From positions 5,702-69,701 of the forward strand of contig CALEZT010000127.1 of the NCBI GenBank assembly GCA_937927975.1: a stretch of DNA of 64,000 bases. Reading direction: 5' to 3'. Both the position numbers and the translations under genes were made by a program. Below the pieces are notes generated by a model. That model was not told the DNA's origin. It searched no databases and was given only the letters and a program-made list of their open reading frames with translations. Positions 1-7,013 of the stretch are shown piece after piece (position 1 is the first letter of the stretch; the number at the start of each line of letters is the position of its first letter). This DNA comes from an uncultured Phycisphaerales bacterium. GTDB lineage: Bacteria > Planctomycetota > Phycisphaerae > Sedimentisphaerales > Anaerobacaceae.

Positions 1-2
1 AC

Positions 3-1172
3 CTCGGCGAATTCAATCAGCGAGGCGGCATCGCCACCGGTTTCGGCACTCGCAAGCAACTGGTCAAACTGATCGAGGAATGCCACGGGCACAACATGCA
101 GGTCTACGCGGACGTCGTCTACAATCACTGCAGCGGCGGCGACATGGAACCGAATCCGGACACAGGCGGTTCGGACTACACGCATTTTGCCCCCGCCAGC
201 AAGAAGTTCCCTCGCGATTACTCCTGCTTCAATCCGAGTCGGTACGAGTCCTGGGATGCTCACGCCCGATTCGGCGGTTTCCCGGATCTGTGCCATCGCC
301 ACCCGGACGTCTACCGCTGGGTCATGGAAAACGCCCGTTTCCTGATCGAGGAGATCGGATTCGACGGCTTCCGATTCGATATGGTCAAGGGCTATGGCAC
401 CTGGATGATCACCGCCCTGCTCGAATATCGCTACCAGCCACAGGACGGACGCCGCAATGAGAACGACAAGGGCTGGAAATTCTGGCGCCCGTTCAGTTTC
501 GGAGAATCCTGGTCCGGCGACCGCGAGATCAACGAATGGATCGACTCGGCCAACTCCTGGAGCGACAATCCGGTTGCCGCGTTCGACTTCCCGCTGCGAT
601 ACCGCCTCAAAGACCTGTGCGACAAGCCGGGGTTCTCCCTGTGCGAACTGCCCCGGCCCGGCACGCTGTCCGCCGATCGCCCTTTCCAGGCAGTGACCTT
701 CGTGGACAACCACGACTTCCGCGGAGGGAACAGTCCGCAGATCATCTGCGACAAGATGCTCGCCTACGCCTACATCCTCACCCACCCAGGCTATCCATGC
801 GTCTTCTGGCTCGACTATTTCAACTACGGCCTGGCCCTGCCGGGCCAACCCAGCGGCATCGACGCCCTCATCGCGGCGCACGAACGGTACGCCGGCGGCA
901 CCTCGGTCACGCGATTCATCACCGACGATCTCTACATCATGGAGCGTCTGGGCTGGAACGGCCGGCCCGGCCTGGTCTTCGTCCTGAACAACCGCGCGGA
1001 CCGTTGGCAGGGCGCGTGGATCGACACCAACCATAGCAACAGGCTCTTCAAGCCGATCGCTTGGCGTGGAAGCACAAGCATGGACATGCCCCACAACAGT
1101 CACAGCGCCACGGACACTCGCGCCCAGTTCTGGGCCCCGCCCCGCGGCTACGCGGTCTACGTGCCCCAGTAA
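3..1172 (+). CDS. alpha-amylase, GH13 family (5' end missing)
   Basis: The window opens inside this gene: the frame is open from base 3 and ends at TAA 1170-1172, giving 389 visible codons. It is a glycoside hydrolase family 13 alpha-amylase, a family that cuts alpha-1,4-glucans such as starch and glycogen. The four GH13 signature regions are visible (numbering from base 3): region I DVVYNH near residue 37, region II GFRFD with the nucleophile Asp126, region III FGESW with the acid/base Glu168, and region IV VDNHD with Asp238. A short C-terminal beta domain follows. The start of the barrel and any signal peptide lie outside the window, so the cellular location cannot be told. It converges on asnS, 30 bases away, with no clear terminator between them. 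The family call is firm; the exact substrate is inferred. Confidence 0.93.
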   Translation, partial: LGEFNQRGGIATGFGTRKQLVKLIEECHGHNMQVYADVVYNHCSGGDMEPNPDTGGSDYTHFAPASKKFPRDYSCFNPSRYESWDAHARFGGFPDLCHRHPDVYRWVMENARFLIEEIGFDGFRFDMVKGYGTWMITALLEYRYQPQDGRRNENDKGWKFWRPFSFGESWSGDREINEWIDSANSWSDNPVAAFDFPLRYRLKDLCDKPGFSLCELPRPGTLSADRPFQAVTFVDNHDFRGGNSPQIICDKMLAYAYILTHPGYPCVFWLDYFNYGLALPGQPSGIDALIAAHERYAGGTSVTRFITDDLYIMERLGWNGRPGLVFVLNNRADRWQGAWIDTNHSNRLFKPIAWRGSTSMDMPHNSHSATDTRAQFWAPPRGYAVYVPQ

Positions 1173-1202
1173 TCGCTGCTCGAACACGCCACAGTGAGCG
1201 AA

Positions 1203-2708
1203 TCAGATGTACACCTTGTCCATCATCCTGGGGAACGGGATGCACTGGCGGATGTGCTTTTCGCCGGTGATCCAGGCGACCGTTCGTTCGACGCCCAGGC
1301 CGAAGCCGCCGTGTGGGACCGAGCCGTACTTGCGGAGATCCAGGTACCAGTCGTAGGTTTCGGGGTTCAGGCCCTGGGCCTTGATCCGTCCCAGGAGGTA
1401 TTCGTAATCGTCCTCGCGGACGGAGCCGCCGATGATCTCGCCGAAGCCCATGGTCGCGAGCAGGTCGAAGTTCTCCACGACCTTCTCGTTCTGGCGGTCG
1501 GCACGCATGTAGAAGGCCTTGGCCTCGCGCGGGTAGTGCGTCACGAAGACCGGCTTGTCGTGCATCATCGAGATGATCGTCTCGTCCGAGCCGCCTAGGT
1601 CCTTGCCCCACTCGAACTCCGCGGCCAGTTGGGCGTGCTTGGGGTTGTTCTCGATCCGCGTGTTCAACTCGTCGAGCTCGGCATTGAGCTCGATCAACTC
1701 GGCGGCGATCTTGTCCTTCTGCCACTGTTTGATCTGCCCGGCTTCCTGCTTCTGGAGTTCGGCGATCCGGGTCTCGGTCTGCTGCTTTTGATTGCGCAGG
1801 CTCTCCAACTCGCCGGCTAGGTAATCGCGGGCCTTGGGGCCCTTGAGGATCTCGACCGCCTGCGTGTACGTCAGTCTGTAGAATGGCGGCTGGATCTTCT
1901 CCAGGGCCGGGATGTTCGCGCCGAGGGTTTCAAGTTCCTTGCGGTTGTCCGCCAGGACGCGGGCGGCGATGCTGGAGACAAGCCCTTCCGCCAGCTTGAG
2001 CAGGCCGTCCAGGTCGATGAACGCCACCTCCGGCTCGACCATCCAGAACTCGGTCAGATGCCGGCGGGTCTTGCTCTTCTCGGCCCGGAAGGTCGGGCCG
2101 AAGCAGTAGACCCGGCCGTAGCTCATCGCGGCCGATTCGAGGTAGAGCTGGCCCGTCTGGGTCAGGTGCAGCGGTCGGCCGAAGTAGTCCACCTCGAACA
2201 GCGACGTCTGATCCTCGCCCACGATCGTCGTGAAGATCGGCGTATCGACCAAGACGAATTCGTTGTCGTTGAAGTACCGCCGGATCGCGTCGATCACCGT
2301 ATGGCGGATCTTGCCGATGCACCACTGCTTCTGCGAGCGAAAGTGCAGGTGGCGGTGCCGCATGAGGAAATCGACGCCGTGAGGCTTGGGCGTGATGGGG
2401 TAGCCTTCGGTGGCGCAAATCGTCCGCGCGCCGGTGACGGCCATCTCGTGCCCGCCGACGCTGCGTTCGTCGGCGCGGATCGTACCGGTCAGAGCGAGCG
2501 AGGACTCCTGGCCCAGCCGCTTGAGTTCGTCGAAGACCTCATCCGGGACCTTGCCCTTCTCGACGATGCACTGGCACAGGCCGGTGCCGTCGCGGATGAT
2601 GAGAAACTGGATCTTGCCGCTGGCCCGGCTGTTGTAGAGCCAGCCCTGCAAGGTGACTTCCTGCCCGACATGATCTTTCAACTGATCGATATAGACGTTC
2701 TCGGCCAT
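1203..2708 (-). CDS. asnS: asparaginyl-tRNA synthetase with a coiled-coil insertion
   Basis: Class IIb aminoacyl-tRNA synthetase that charges tRNA-Asn in the cytoplasm. The N-terminal OB-fold anticodon-binding domain (about residues 15-110) has the family pattern GWLYNSRASGKIQFL. Motif 2 contains RRHLTEFWMVEPE and motif 3 is GGFGLGVERTVAWITG near the C-terminus, which ends in the AsnRS-typical IPFPR segment followed by a short tail. The length is 501 residues, against about 430-466 usually. The excess is a charged, heptad-like helix-rich segment at about residues 288-362 (rich in E, K, Q and L), placed between the RLTYTQAVEIL strand and the FEWGKDLG segment. It looks like a coiled-coil hairpin inserted in the catalytic domain. 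The gene stands alone on the minus strand. AsnRS rather than AspRS is supported by the motif 2 and C-terminal sequences. Confidence 0.95.
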   Translation of the reverse strand: MAENVYIDQLKDHVGQEVTLQGWLYNSRASGKIQFLIIRDGTGLCQCIVEKGKVPDEVFDELKRLGQESSLALTGTIRADERSVGGHEMAVTGARTICATEGYPITPKPHGVDFLMRHRHLHFRSQKQWCIGKIRHTVIDAIRRYFNDNEFVLVDTPIFTTIVGEDQTSLFEVDYFGRPLHLTQTGQLYLESAAMSYGRVYCFGPTFRAEKSKTRRHLTEFWMVEPEVAFIDLDGLLKLAEGLVSSIAARVLADNRKELETLGANIPALEKIQPPFYRLTYTQAVEILKGPKARDYLAGELESLRNQKQQTETRIAELQKQEAGQIKQWQKDKIAAELIELNAELDELNTRIENNPKHAQLAAEFEWGKDLGGSDETIISMMHDKPVFVTHYPREAKAFYMRADRQNEKVVENFDLLATMGFGEIIGGSVREDDYEYLLGRIKAQGLNPETYDWYLDLRKYGSVPHGGFGLGVERTVAWITGEKHIRQCIPFPRMMDKVYI

Positions 2709-2907
2709 TCTCCTGTTTCCTTACTGTATAGGCATTGGGTTCGGCACGGCAACGCAGCGCCATAGCGGAGAGACTCAAACAAGCCGCATCGCACTTGCCT
2801 GCGATAGACTATACACGCCAGGCGGATTCTCGAAAAGCCCATAATGGTTCCCATCGCAGTGAAGTCCCGATATGATCCAACCAGAAATCGATTGCAGGAG
2901 TATCAGG

Positions 2908-3096
2908 ATGACAGACGCTATCCGCTGGCGGCAGAGGTTTGAGAATTTCGAGCGGGCTTTTCGACTGCTCCAGGAGGCATTCGAGAAGGACCCTTCCCAG
3001 ATGTCCGACCTGGAGAAGGAAGGGGTGGTCCAGCGGTTCGAGTATACGTTCGAGCTGGCGTGGAAAACCCTGTACGAGCGACAGACCGATCCTTGA
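2908..3096 (+). pseudogene. truncated HI0074-type nucleotidyltransferase partner (antitoxin/substrate-binding) remnant
   Basis: A 62-codon frame starting at ATG 2908, with a GCAGGAG ribosome site at 2894-2900. The N-terminus (RWRQRFENFERAF, then VVQRFEYTFELAWKTL) matches the start of the HI0074 helical-bundle family, which partners minimal nucleotidyltransferases in MNT-type toxin/antitoxin modules. Family members are about 130-140 residues long. Here the frame breaks right after LAWKTL and ends in a short unrelated tail at 3096. No rest of the gene and no nucleotidyltransferase follow; a PspC gene on the other strand begins 25 bases on. I read this as a decayed remnant. A functional short protein cannot be excluded, but the four-helix core is missing its second half. 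Confidence 0.7.
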
Positions 3097-3120
3097 TGCC
3101 GCCGATCCGCATTACGATCC

Positions 3121-3315
3121 TCACCCGGTTTCCGGCGACGGCATGATCAGCCAGGCGATGATGTACGTCGCGGCGACGGGAATGATCGCCGTCGCCAAGC
3201 ACAGGAATACGACGATCAGCCGGACCAGGGTCGGATCGACATCGTAGGTTTCGCCAATCCCGCCGCAAACGCCGAAGATCTTCTTGTCCGTCTTGGATAG
3301 GTGCAGGCGTTTCAT
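3121..3315 (-). CDS. PspC-domain membrane protein
   Basis: A 64-residue protein starting at the second possible ATG (3315), which has GGAG seven bases upstream; the ATG at 3330 lacks a site. It is a stand-alone PspC domain: a basic N-terminus (MKRLHLSKTDKK), the family signature IFGVCGGIGETYDVDPTLVR (about residues 13-32), and one hydrophobic membrane segment (about 34-58). PspC proteins belong to the phage-shock/envelope-stress system, where they sit in the inner membrane. Here no pspA, pspB or pspF is near, so the role is presumably a general envelope-stress function. It lies just downstream of the 544-residue membrane protein on the same strand, 37 bases apart, and could be co-transcribed with it. 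Confidence 0.9.
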   Translation of the reverse strand: MKRLHLSKTDKKIFGVCGGIGETYDVDPTLVRLIVVFLCLATAIIPVAATYIIAWLIMPSPETG

Positions 3316-3352
3316 GCCGTTCTCCATCAATCCACTATGGAGTTCTACGCCC

Positions 3353-4987
3353 TCATTGCATCTCTTGTTCCGGCTCGGAGTTCTGCCCCCGCGGCGGCCA
3401 GATCGTCACATCGTCCGCGAGGACCGTGCTCGTGAAACTCTCATCGTCATATTCGGTCCGGCTTTCCCCCTTCTCATCGACCCCGTTCTCGCCCGTGCTG
3501 TACAGTACGAAACCTTCACCGGTCGGCATGTACACGAACGGTCGGCCCCAGGCGTCCGTCCAGGACAGGTCCTTTCCATAGGCCTCGGCTGCCTTCAAGT
3601 CCGACGGCCAGGAGCCTCGGTCGTTCTTGTACCGCCGGAGAGCGACGACCCCAAGAGTCCCCCGGCGGATCGTCTCGCCCCTGCGAAAGATCCTGCAAAG
3701 ACCGACGTGGCTCTCCCGGCCCATCGATACCATGAAGTCCATGAAGTACTCGAAGTTCCACTGGAAACGCGATAAATCGGCATTCACAAACAGGGAAGCA
3801 GACGACCCTAGTGGATCGGAAGTGTCGGGCTCCAGGTCAGGCAGGGAGATTTGTTTCTCGTACGCTCTGTCGATCCTCTCGCTTACCCGCGCCGGATCAG
3901 GAGGAAAGGCGAACCACTGCATGATGACGCGTGCCCTGTTGGCCCTTTGCTCCCAATACCCGGGACGCGCCGCATACCGGGGATTTCGGCTCATTCCGAA
4001 AGGGTCTCGCGAGTAGCGAACCCGCCCTGCTTCACTGACCTGATAGAACCCTGCGGCCAGCAGGTTCTTCGTACGAAGCCTCTCAAGTTCGAGCGTGGCT
4101 TCGAAGGTCGAACGCCAGTTGGTTTGAATGGCCGCGACTGCGCGGTGCACACGGTCCAGGTAATCCGAGTCCAGATCGCCCTGAACCATCGCCCGATTGA
4201 ACTGCTCCATCGCGAGGGTTTCGACTGCAGCACCCACGAGCGCAAACATAGGCTCCGGCTGCGAGGATAGATGCTCGCCGAGTCTCAGAACGACAAGCTG
4301 CTTCTGCACCGAGACATCCAAGCCTCGTTGCCCCCAGTCCCGGTTGGCCGCCGCCGCCAGCAGGAACGCCAGTTGCCGCATGTCGGCCGTGGGGGGAATC
4401 TCAGCGTTCAGGGGCGCCAGCCAGCCCCGGATGCTCTGCTCGAAGAAGCACCGCTCCAGGCCGGCGGCCTCCACGAGCCGTTTCACCGTCGGCTCATGAT
4501 AATCCAGCCACGCCGCGACGGCCGAGTATTCCTCGCCCCGCCACGGTCCATTCCTCACCCTGTCATACCAGTCGGCCGGCACGTTGGGTTCGTTGGGGTC
4601 TCCTTCTCCCCAGGTCCGGCAGATCTCCTCGTAGATCCTCGCCGCGTTCTCGGCATCTGGAACACGGTGTTTCGCGAGGAATGCCTCCATCTCGTTCTCG
4701 AATGCATAAGGTCGCCAGCCCTGGGAGTCATTCGGCAGGAAGATCCAGACGCCCGAGGCCAGGAGGATCAGACCGATCGCAGCCCAGAAGTACCGTCGAG
4801 GTCTGCGGGGAATCACAGCGGCTCCCAGCACGAGGGCGAAGCTCAGCACAGCGATCTTCCACGGAGCATGAAAGACGATGCTCGCCACAAAGAGAATGAA
4901 CCATGCGGCAACCCACATCCACCGCAAAATCGCCAGGACTATCCGCATTGCGCCTCGACGCTTGCCATCCGCCAGCGTGTCGCTCAT
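3353..4987 (-). CDS. membrane protein of unknown function with a pseudopilin-like C-terminal segment
   Basis: A 544-residue protein that I do not recognise as a named family. The first ~110 residues hold three hydrophobic segments (about 15-36, 41-58 and 68-86), so it is anchored in the inner membrane. A long, mostly helical and soluble region follows (about 110-450). The last ~100 residues contain RRYKNDRGSWPSDL, then DAWGRPFVYMPTGEGFVLYS and an acidic GENGVDEKGE stretch. This combination of a growing chain, a D-W/WG-P-Y turn, a GFVLYSTG strand and an acidic loop recalls the C-terminal part of type II secretion major pseudopilins (GspG-like), found in many planctomycete membrane proteins of unknown role. 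It ends before the PspC gene on the same strand. Function is not assigned; the pseudopilin resemblance is an inference from pattern only. Confidence 0.75.
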   Translation of the reverse strand: MSDTLADGKRRGAMRIVLAILRWMWVAAWFILFVASIVFHAPWKIAVLSFALVLGAAVIPRRPRRYFWAAIGLILLASGVWIFLPNDSQGWRPYAFENEMEAFLAKHRVPDAENAARIYEEICRTWGEGDPNEPNVPADWYDRVRNGPWRGEEYSAVAAWLDYHEPTVKRLVEAAGLERCFFEQSIRGWLAPLNAEIPPTADMRQLAFLLAAAANRDWGQRGLDVSVQKQLVVLRLGEHLSSQPEPMFALVGAAVETLAMEQFNRAMVQGDLDSDYLDRVHRAVAAIQTNWRSTFEATLELERLRTKNLLAAGFYQVSEAGRVRYSRDPFGMSRNPRYAARPGYWEQRANRARVIMQWFAFPPDPARVSERIDRAYEKQISLPDLEPDTSDPLGSSASLFVNADLSRFQWNFEYFMDFMVSMGRESHVGLCRIFRRGETIRRGTLGVVALRRYKNDRGSWPSDLKAAEAYGKDLSWTDAWGRPFVYMPTGEGFVLYSTGENGVDEKGESRTEYDDESFTSTVLADDVTIWPPRGQNSEPEQEMQ

Positions 4988-5120
4988 AGCTCCCTCCGAA
5001 AAAGAGCCAACATCCCATGGACGCAGTCCACATCGGCGGCATGCGTCCGAACAATTAGGAAAGACGCCTCAGTGCCGAATCTCTTCAAATCGTAGCTCAA
5101 AGCAAGCCTCACGGCCCCTG

Positions 5121-5226
5121 CACGCGAATCTTGAAGACCACATTGTGGACGGCGGCCGGGCAGGCGACCTGGCAGGATGGGAGATGGGCGTCGTTGGGGT
5201 ACAGGAGGCAGAAGGGCCCCGGCTCC
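5121..5226 (-). pseudogene. partial copy of the yhcH 3' end
   Basis: A 106-bp stretch that repeats, at about 91% identity (9 mismatches by eye), the 3' end of the YhcH-family gene at 5831-5937, in the same orientation and offset by 710 bases. The homologous frame would read ...PNDAHLPSCQVACP, but it lacks a start, and the position of the parent's TAG stop is altered. It therefore encodes nothing on its own. The BrnA/BrnT pair lies exactly between the two copies, so this fragment and the intact gene end form direct repeats around that module. Confidence 0.8.
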
Positions 5227-5258
5227 CACCTCCTTGGGGAGACTCCCGCGGTCTCTCT

Positions 5259-5459
5259 TCACTGCATGGCTTGAGCCAGCTTCATGTCCGATTTGAGCAG
5301 TTCATTGACCACGTGGGAGACATTCGACCGACGATTGCGGGCAATCTGCTCCACGAAACGTCGAACATCTGAATCGAGATAGACCGGCAGGTTCAGTTGG
5401 GCCTTGGCCTTGTAGAACTTGCCACGCGTTCCCTTGGAGAAGTCGTACTCTTTTCTCAT
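5259..5459 (-). CDS. brnA: BrnA-like antitoxin (ribbon-helix-helix type)
   Basis: A 66-residue protein immediately downstream of brnT, with 4 bases between the toxin stop and the ATG at 5459. An in-frame ATG at 5474 that overlaps the toxin gene is an alternative start. The N-terminal half is basic (RKEYDFSKGTRGKFYKAK). The second half (LPVYLDSDVRRFVEQIA, then SNVSHVVNELLKSD) has the strand-helix-helix pattern of small ribbon-helix-helix antitoxins. In BrnTA modules the antitoxin binds and blocks the BrnT ribonuclease and represses the shared promoter. Gene order toxin-then-antitoxin is the normal BrnT/BrnA order. The gene symbol rests on this linkage and on the YDFSKGxRGKFY motif, common in antitoxins paired with BrnT. 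Confidence 0.8.
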   Translation of the reverse strand: MRKEYDFSKGTRGKFYKAKAQLNLPVYLDSDVRRFVEQIARNRRSNVSHVVNELLKSDMKLAQAMQ

Positions 5460-5463
5460 GCCT

Positions 5464-5781
5464 TCATTTCCCATATTGACGTCGTTCATACCGCGTCGCT
5501 TTGCGACAAGAGAAGATACGAATGCGAGCGGCCGACGGATCGGTCCACTCGAACGTATGGCAGACCACAAGCAACCCTCTGTCCACAGACAATCCCAGTG
5601 TGACCCATCTGTCTTCCCGTTTGCTGTGCCCGGTGTCGTACAAAGAAAGAGCCTTCGGATCGGTGAAGACCGTGGCGGCTTGTTCGAAACCGACCCCGTG
5701 TGCTTTCCGGTTTCGTTCGGCCTTCTTGGGGTCCCACTCAAGAAACGTATTCCACCGTAGCGTCCTCGCACAATCACGCAC
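5464..5781 (-). CDS. brnT: BrnT-family toxin (ribonuclease)
   Basis: A 105-residue protein of the BrnT family, type II toxins with a RelE-like fold that cleave RNA. Family features visible are the N-terminal FLEWDPKKAERNRKAHGV segment (the F-x-W-D-x-x-K-x-x-x-N-x-x-K-H-G-V pattern), the GxxxxxRWVTLGLSVDRGLLVV strand pair, and the C-terminal IRIFSCRKATRYERRQY, which carries the R-x-I-S-x-R-x-A signature. The start is uncertain: the frame opens with GTG at 5781 and the family core begins about 13 residues later. It is followed directly by its antitoxin gene. Both lie between the intact yhcH 3' end and a second copy of that end, suggesting the pair arrived as a unit. Confidence 0.88.
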   Translation of the reverse strand: MRDCARTLRWNTFLEWDPKKAERNRKAHGVGFEQAATVFTDPKALSLYDTGHSKREDRWVTLGLSVDRGLLVVCHTFEWTDPSAARIRIFSCRKATRYERRQYGK

Positions 5782-5827
5782 ATAGTCTGTATTCTAACAT
5801 ATGGCGTCGGGGCCGGCAACAGGACCT

Positions 5828-6283
5828 CTACACCCGGATCTTGAAGACCACCTTGTGGACGGCGGACGGGCAGGCGACCTGGCAGGACGGGAGGTGGGCG
5901 TCGTGGGGGTACAGGAGGCAGAAGAGCCCCAGCTCCAGCCGCGTCTGGGCGGGGATCGTGCCCACGCGATAGAACATGATGTCCTTGGCCTCGTCGTAGG
6001 GCTCGACGACCTCCAGGCCCTGGATCGGCGACCAGGCCAGGACTTCCTGGCCCGCGATCAGGGCCTGGATGTCGATGTATGTCCTGTGCGACTCGAACCG
6101 GCCCTGGTCGATCGGCTTGGTCGTGTAGTGCTGGACGATGTAGAACAAGTCGTCGTCATCGACGGGATAACGGCCGTCGGGTTTCTGCGCGATCGCCGGG
6201 TCCGCCAGGACGGCGAAGGCCTTCTGGAATCGCTTGTGCATCGGCTCGTACAATCGTCCATTCTCGATTCGGTCGACAATCAT
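5828..6283 (-). CDS. YhcH/YjgK/YiaL family protein
   Basis: A 151-residue cupin-like protein of the YhcH/YjgK/YiaL (DUF386) family, whose members sit in sialic acid and other sugar catabolic gene sets and are linked to sugar anomer or isomer conversion. Visible features are the N-terminal MIVDRIENG, the HRTYIDIQALIAGQEVL strand (the family H-x-x-x-x-D-I-Q/H pattern), DIMFYRVG, and the C-terminal PHDAHLPSCQV followed by VHKVVFKIRV. I chose ATG 6283, which overlaps the stop of the HEPN gene in an ATGA arrangement and implies translational coupling; an upstream ATG at 6307 also exists. It is the last gene of a nucleotidyltransferase-HEPN-yhcH run on the minus strand. Its 3' end is duplicated at 5121-5226. 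Confidence 0.88.
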   Translation of the reverse strand: MIVDRIENGRLYEPMHKRFQKAFAVLADPAIAQKPDGRYPVDDDDLFYIVQHYTTKPIDQGRFESHRTYIDIQALIAGQEVLAWSPIQGLEVVEPYDEAKDIMFYRVGTIPAQTRLELGLFCLLYPHDAHLPSCQVACPSAVHKVVFKIRV

Positions 6284-6705
6284 CTCGTCTCTCCCGGCTT
6301 CTCGCATGGTACTTGCTTGCGGATCTGCTCACGAGCAAGGTCCGCCATTGTCACAGCCCCGGCGGCATCGCTCACTGTCACCGCCGGGTACTCCCCGGGG
6401 TAGCGATACTCCACAGCGTAGGCGGTAAGTTCGGTCGTCTCAGAGAGATACCCGGCCAGGGCAGGATCGCATGCCCCGATTAACTCAAGAAGTCGCTTGA
6501 TGTCGTGCGTCTTCGGGAACTCCACCTGCTGCCAAGTCAAGAGAGCCTTGAGATACTTCTCAACAGCCTGCTGTGCGTGGAATGCAATTGCTTCCAGTGG
6601 AGGATCGGCATCTTCCATGAGGCGATGACTGAGTCTCCAGTCGCCTTCAGCCTTCTCAAGCCACTGCTGGACGAGTTCTCGTTTGACCTCTTCAGGCGGC
6701 TTCAT
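6280..6705 (-). CDS. HEPN-domain protein of an MNT/HEPN pair
   Basis: A 141-residue helical HEPN-domain protein. The family signature FHAQQAVEKYLKALL (about residues 43-57), THDIKRLLELI and the RYPGEYP segment are present. In MNT/HEPN modules the HEPN protein is a ribonuclease toxin or its inactive relative, and the adjacent minimal nucleotidyltransferase neutralises it by adenylylation. I do not see a clear R-x4-6-H ribonuclease motif, so it may belong to the non-catalytic, substrate-binding branch. The start at ATG 6705 overlaps the end of the nucleotidyltransferase gene by 14 bases; an ATG at 6741 is less likely because it overlaps far more. The 3' end overlaps the yhcH start. The overlaps indicate one transcript. 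Confidence 0.88.
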   Translation of the reverse strand: MKPPEEVKRELVQQWLEKAEGDWRLSHRLMEDADPPLEAIAFHAQQAVEKYLKALLTWQQVEFPKTHDIKRLLELIGACDPALAGYLSETTELTAYAVEYRYPGEYPAVTVSDAAGAVTMADLAREQIRKQVPCEKPGETR

Positions 6706-7012
6706 AGAGGACTCTCCCGTACTTGTGGGCCGGGTAGGCAATGCCGCCGATCACGTTCTTCGTCTCCTCGAACCGCTGCCGGCTCATGACGATTACGTCG
6801 ATCGGCAGAGGCACATTCTCCAGAGCCGCCCGAATTCGGACACTCTCCTGCCGGGTATTCGAGACCTGCGACTCGACCACAAGCAAGTCCAGGTCGCTAT
6901 CGGCAGTCATATTGCCTCGAGCAGCCGAGCCGAAGAGGATCACGCGATCCGGCTGCGCCATCTGCACGATCTGACCAACAATGCTTTGAAGAATGTCCTC
7001 GGAAACGGTCAT
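6692..7012 (-). CDS. minimal nucleotidyltransferase (MNT), partner of the HEPN protein
   Basis: A 106-residue DNA polymerase beta-type minimal nucleotidyltransferase. The catalytic pattern GSAARGNMTADSDLDLLVV (about residues 27-45) supplies the GSxxRG loop and the first two metal-binding aspartates. A third aspartate follows in PIDVIVM. Such proteins act with HEPN partners as the antitoxin half of MNT/HEPN modules, transferring AMP to the toxin. The start at ATG 7012 lies just 1 base outside the end of glyQS, so the pair may be read through from that gene. The downstream HEPN gene overlaps it by 14 bases. Confidence 0.9.
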   Translation of the reverse strand: MTVSEDILQSIVGQIVQMAQPDRVILFGSAARGNMTADSDLDLLVVESQVSNTRQESVRIRAALENVPLPIDVIVMSRQRFEETKNVIGGIAYPAHKYGRVLYEAA

Positions 7013-7013
7013 G

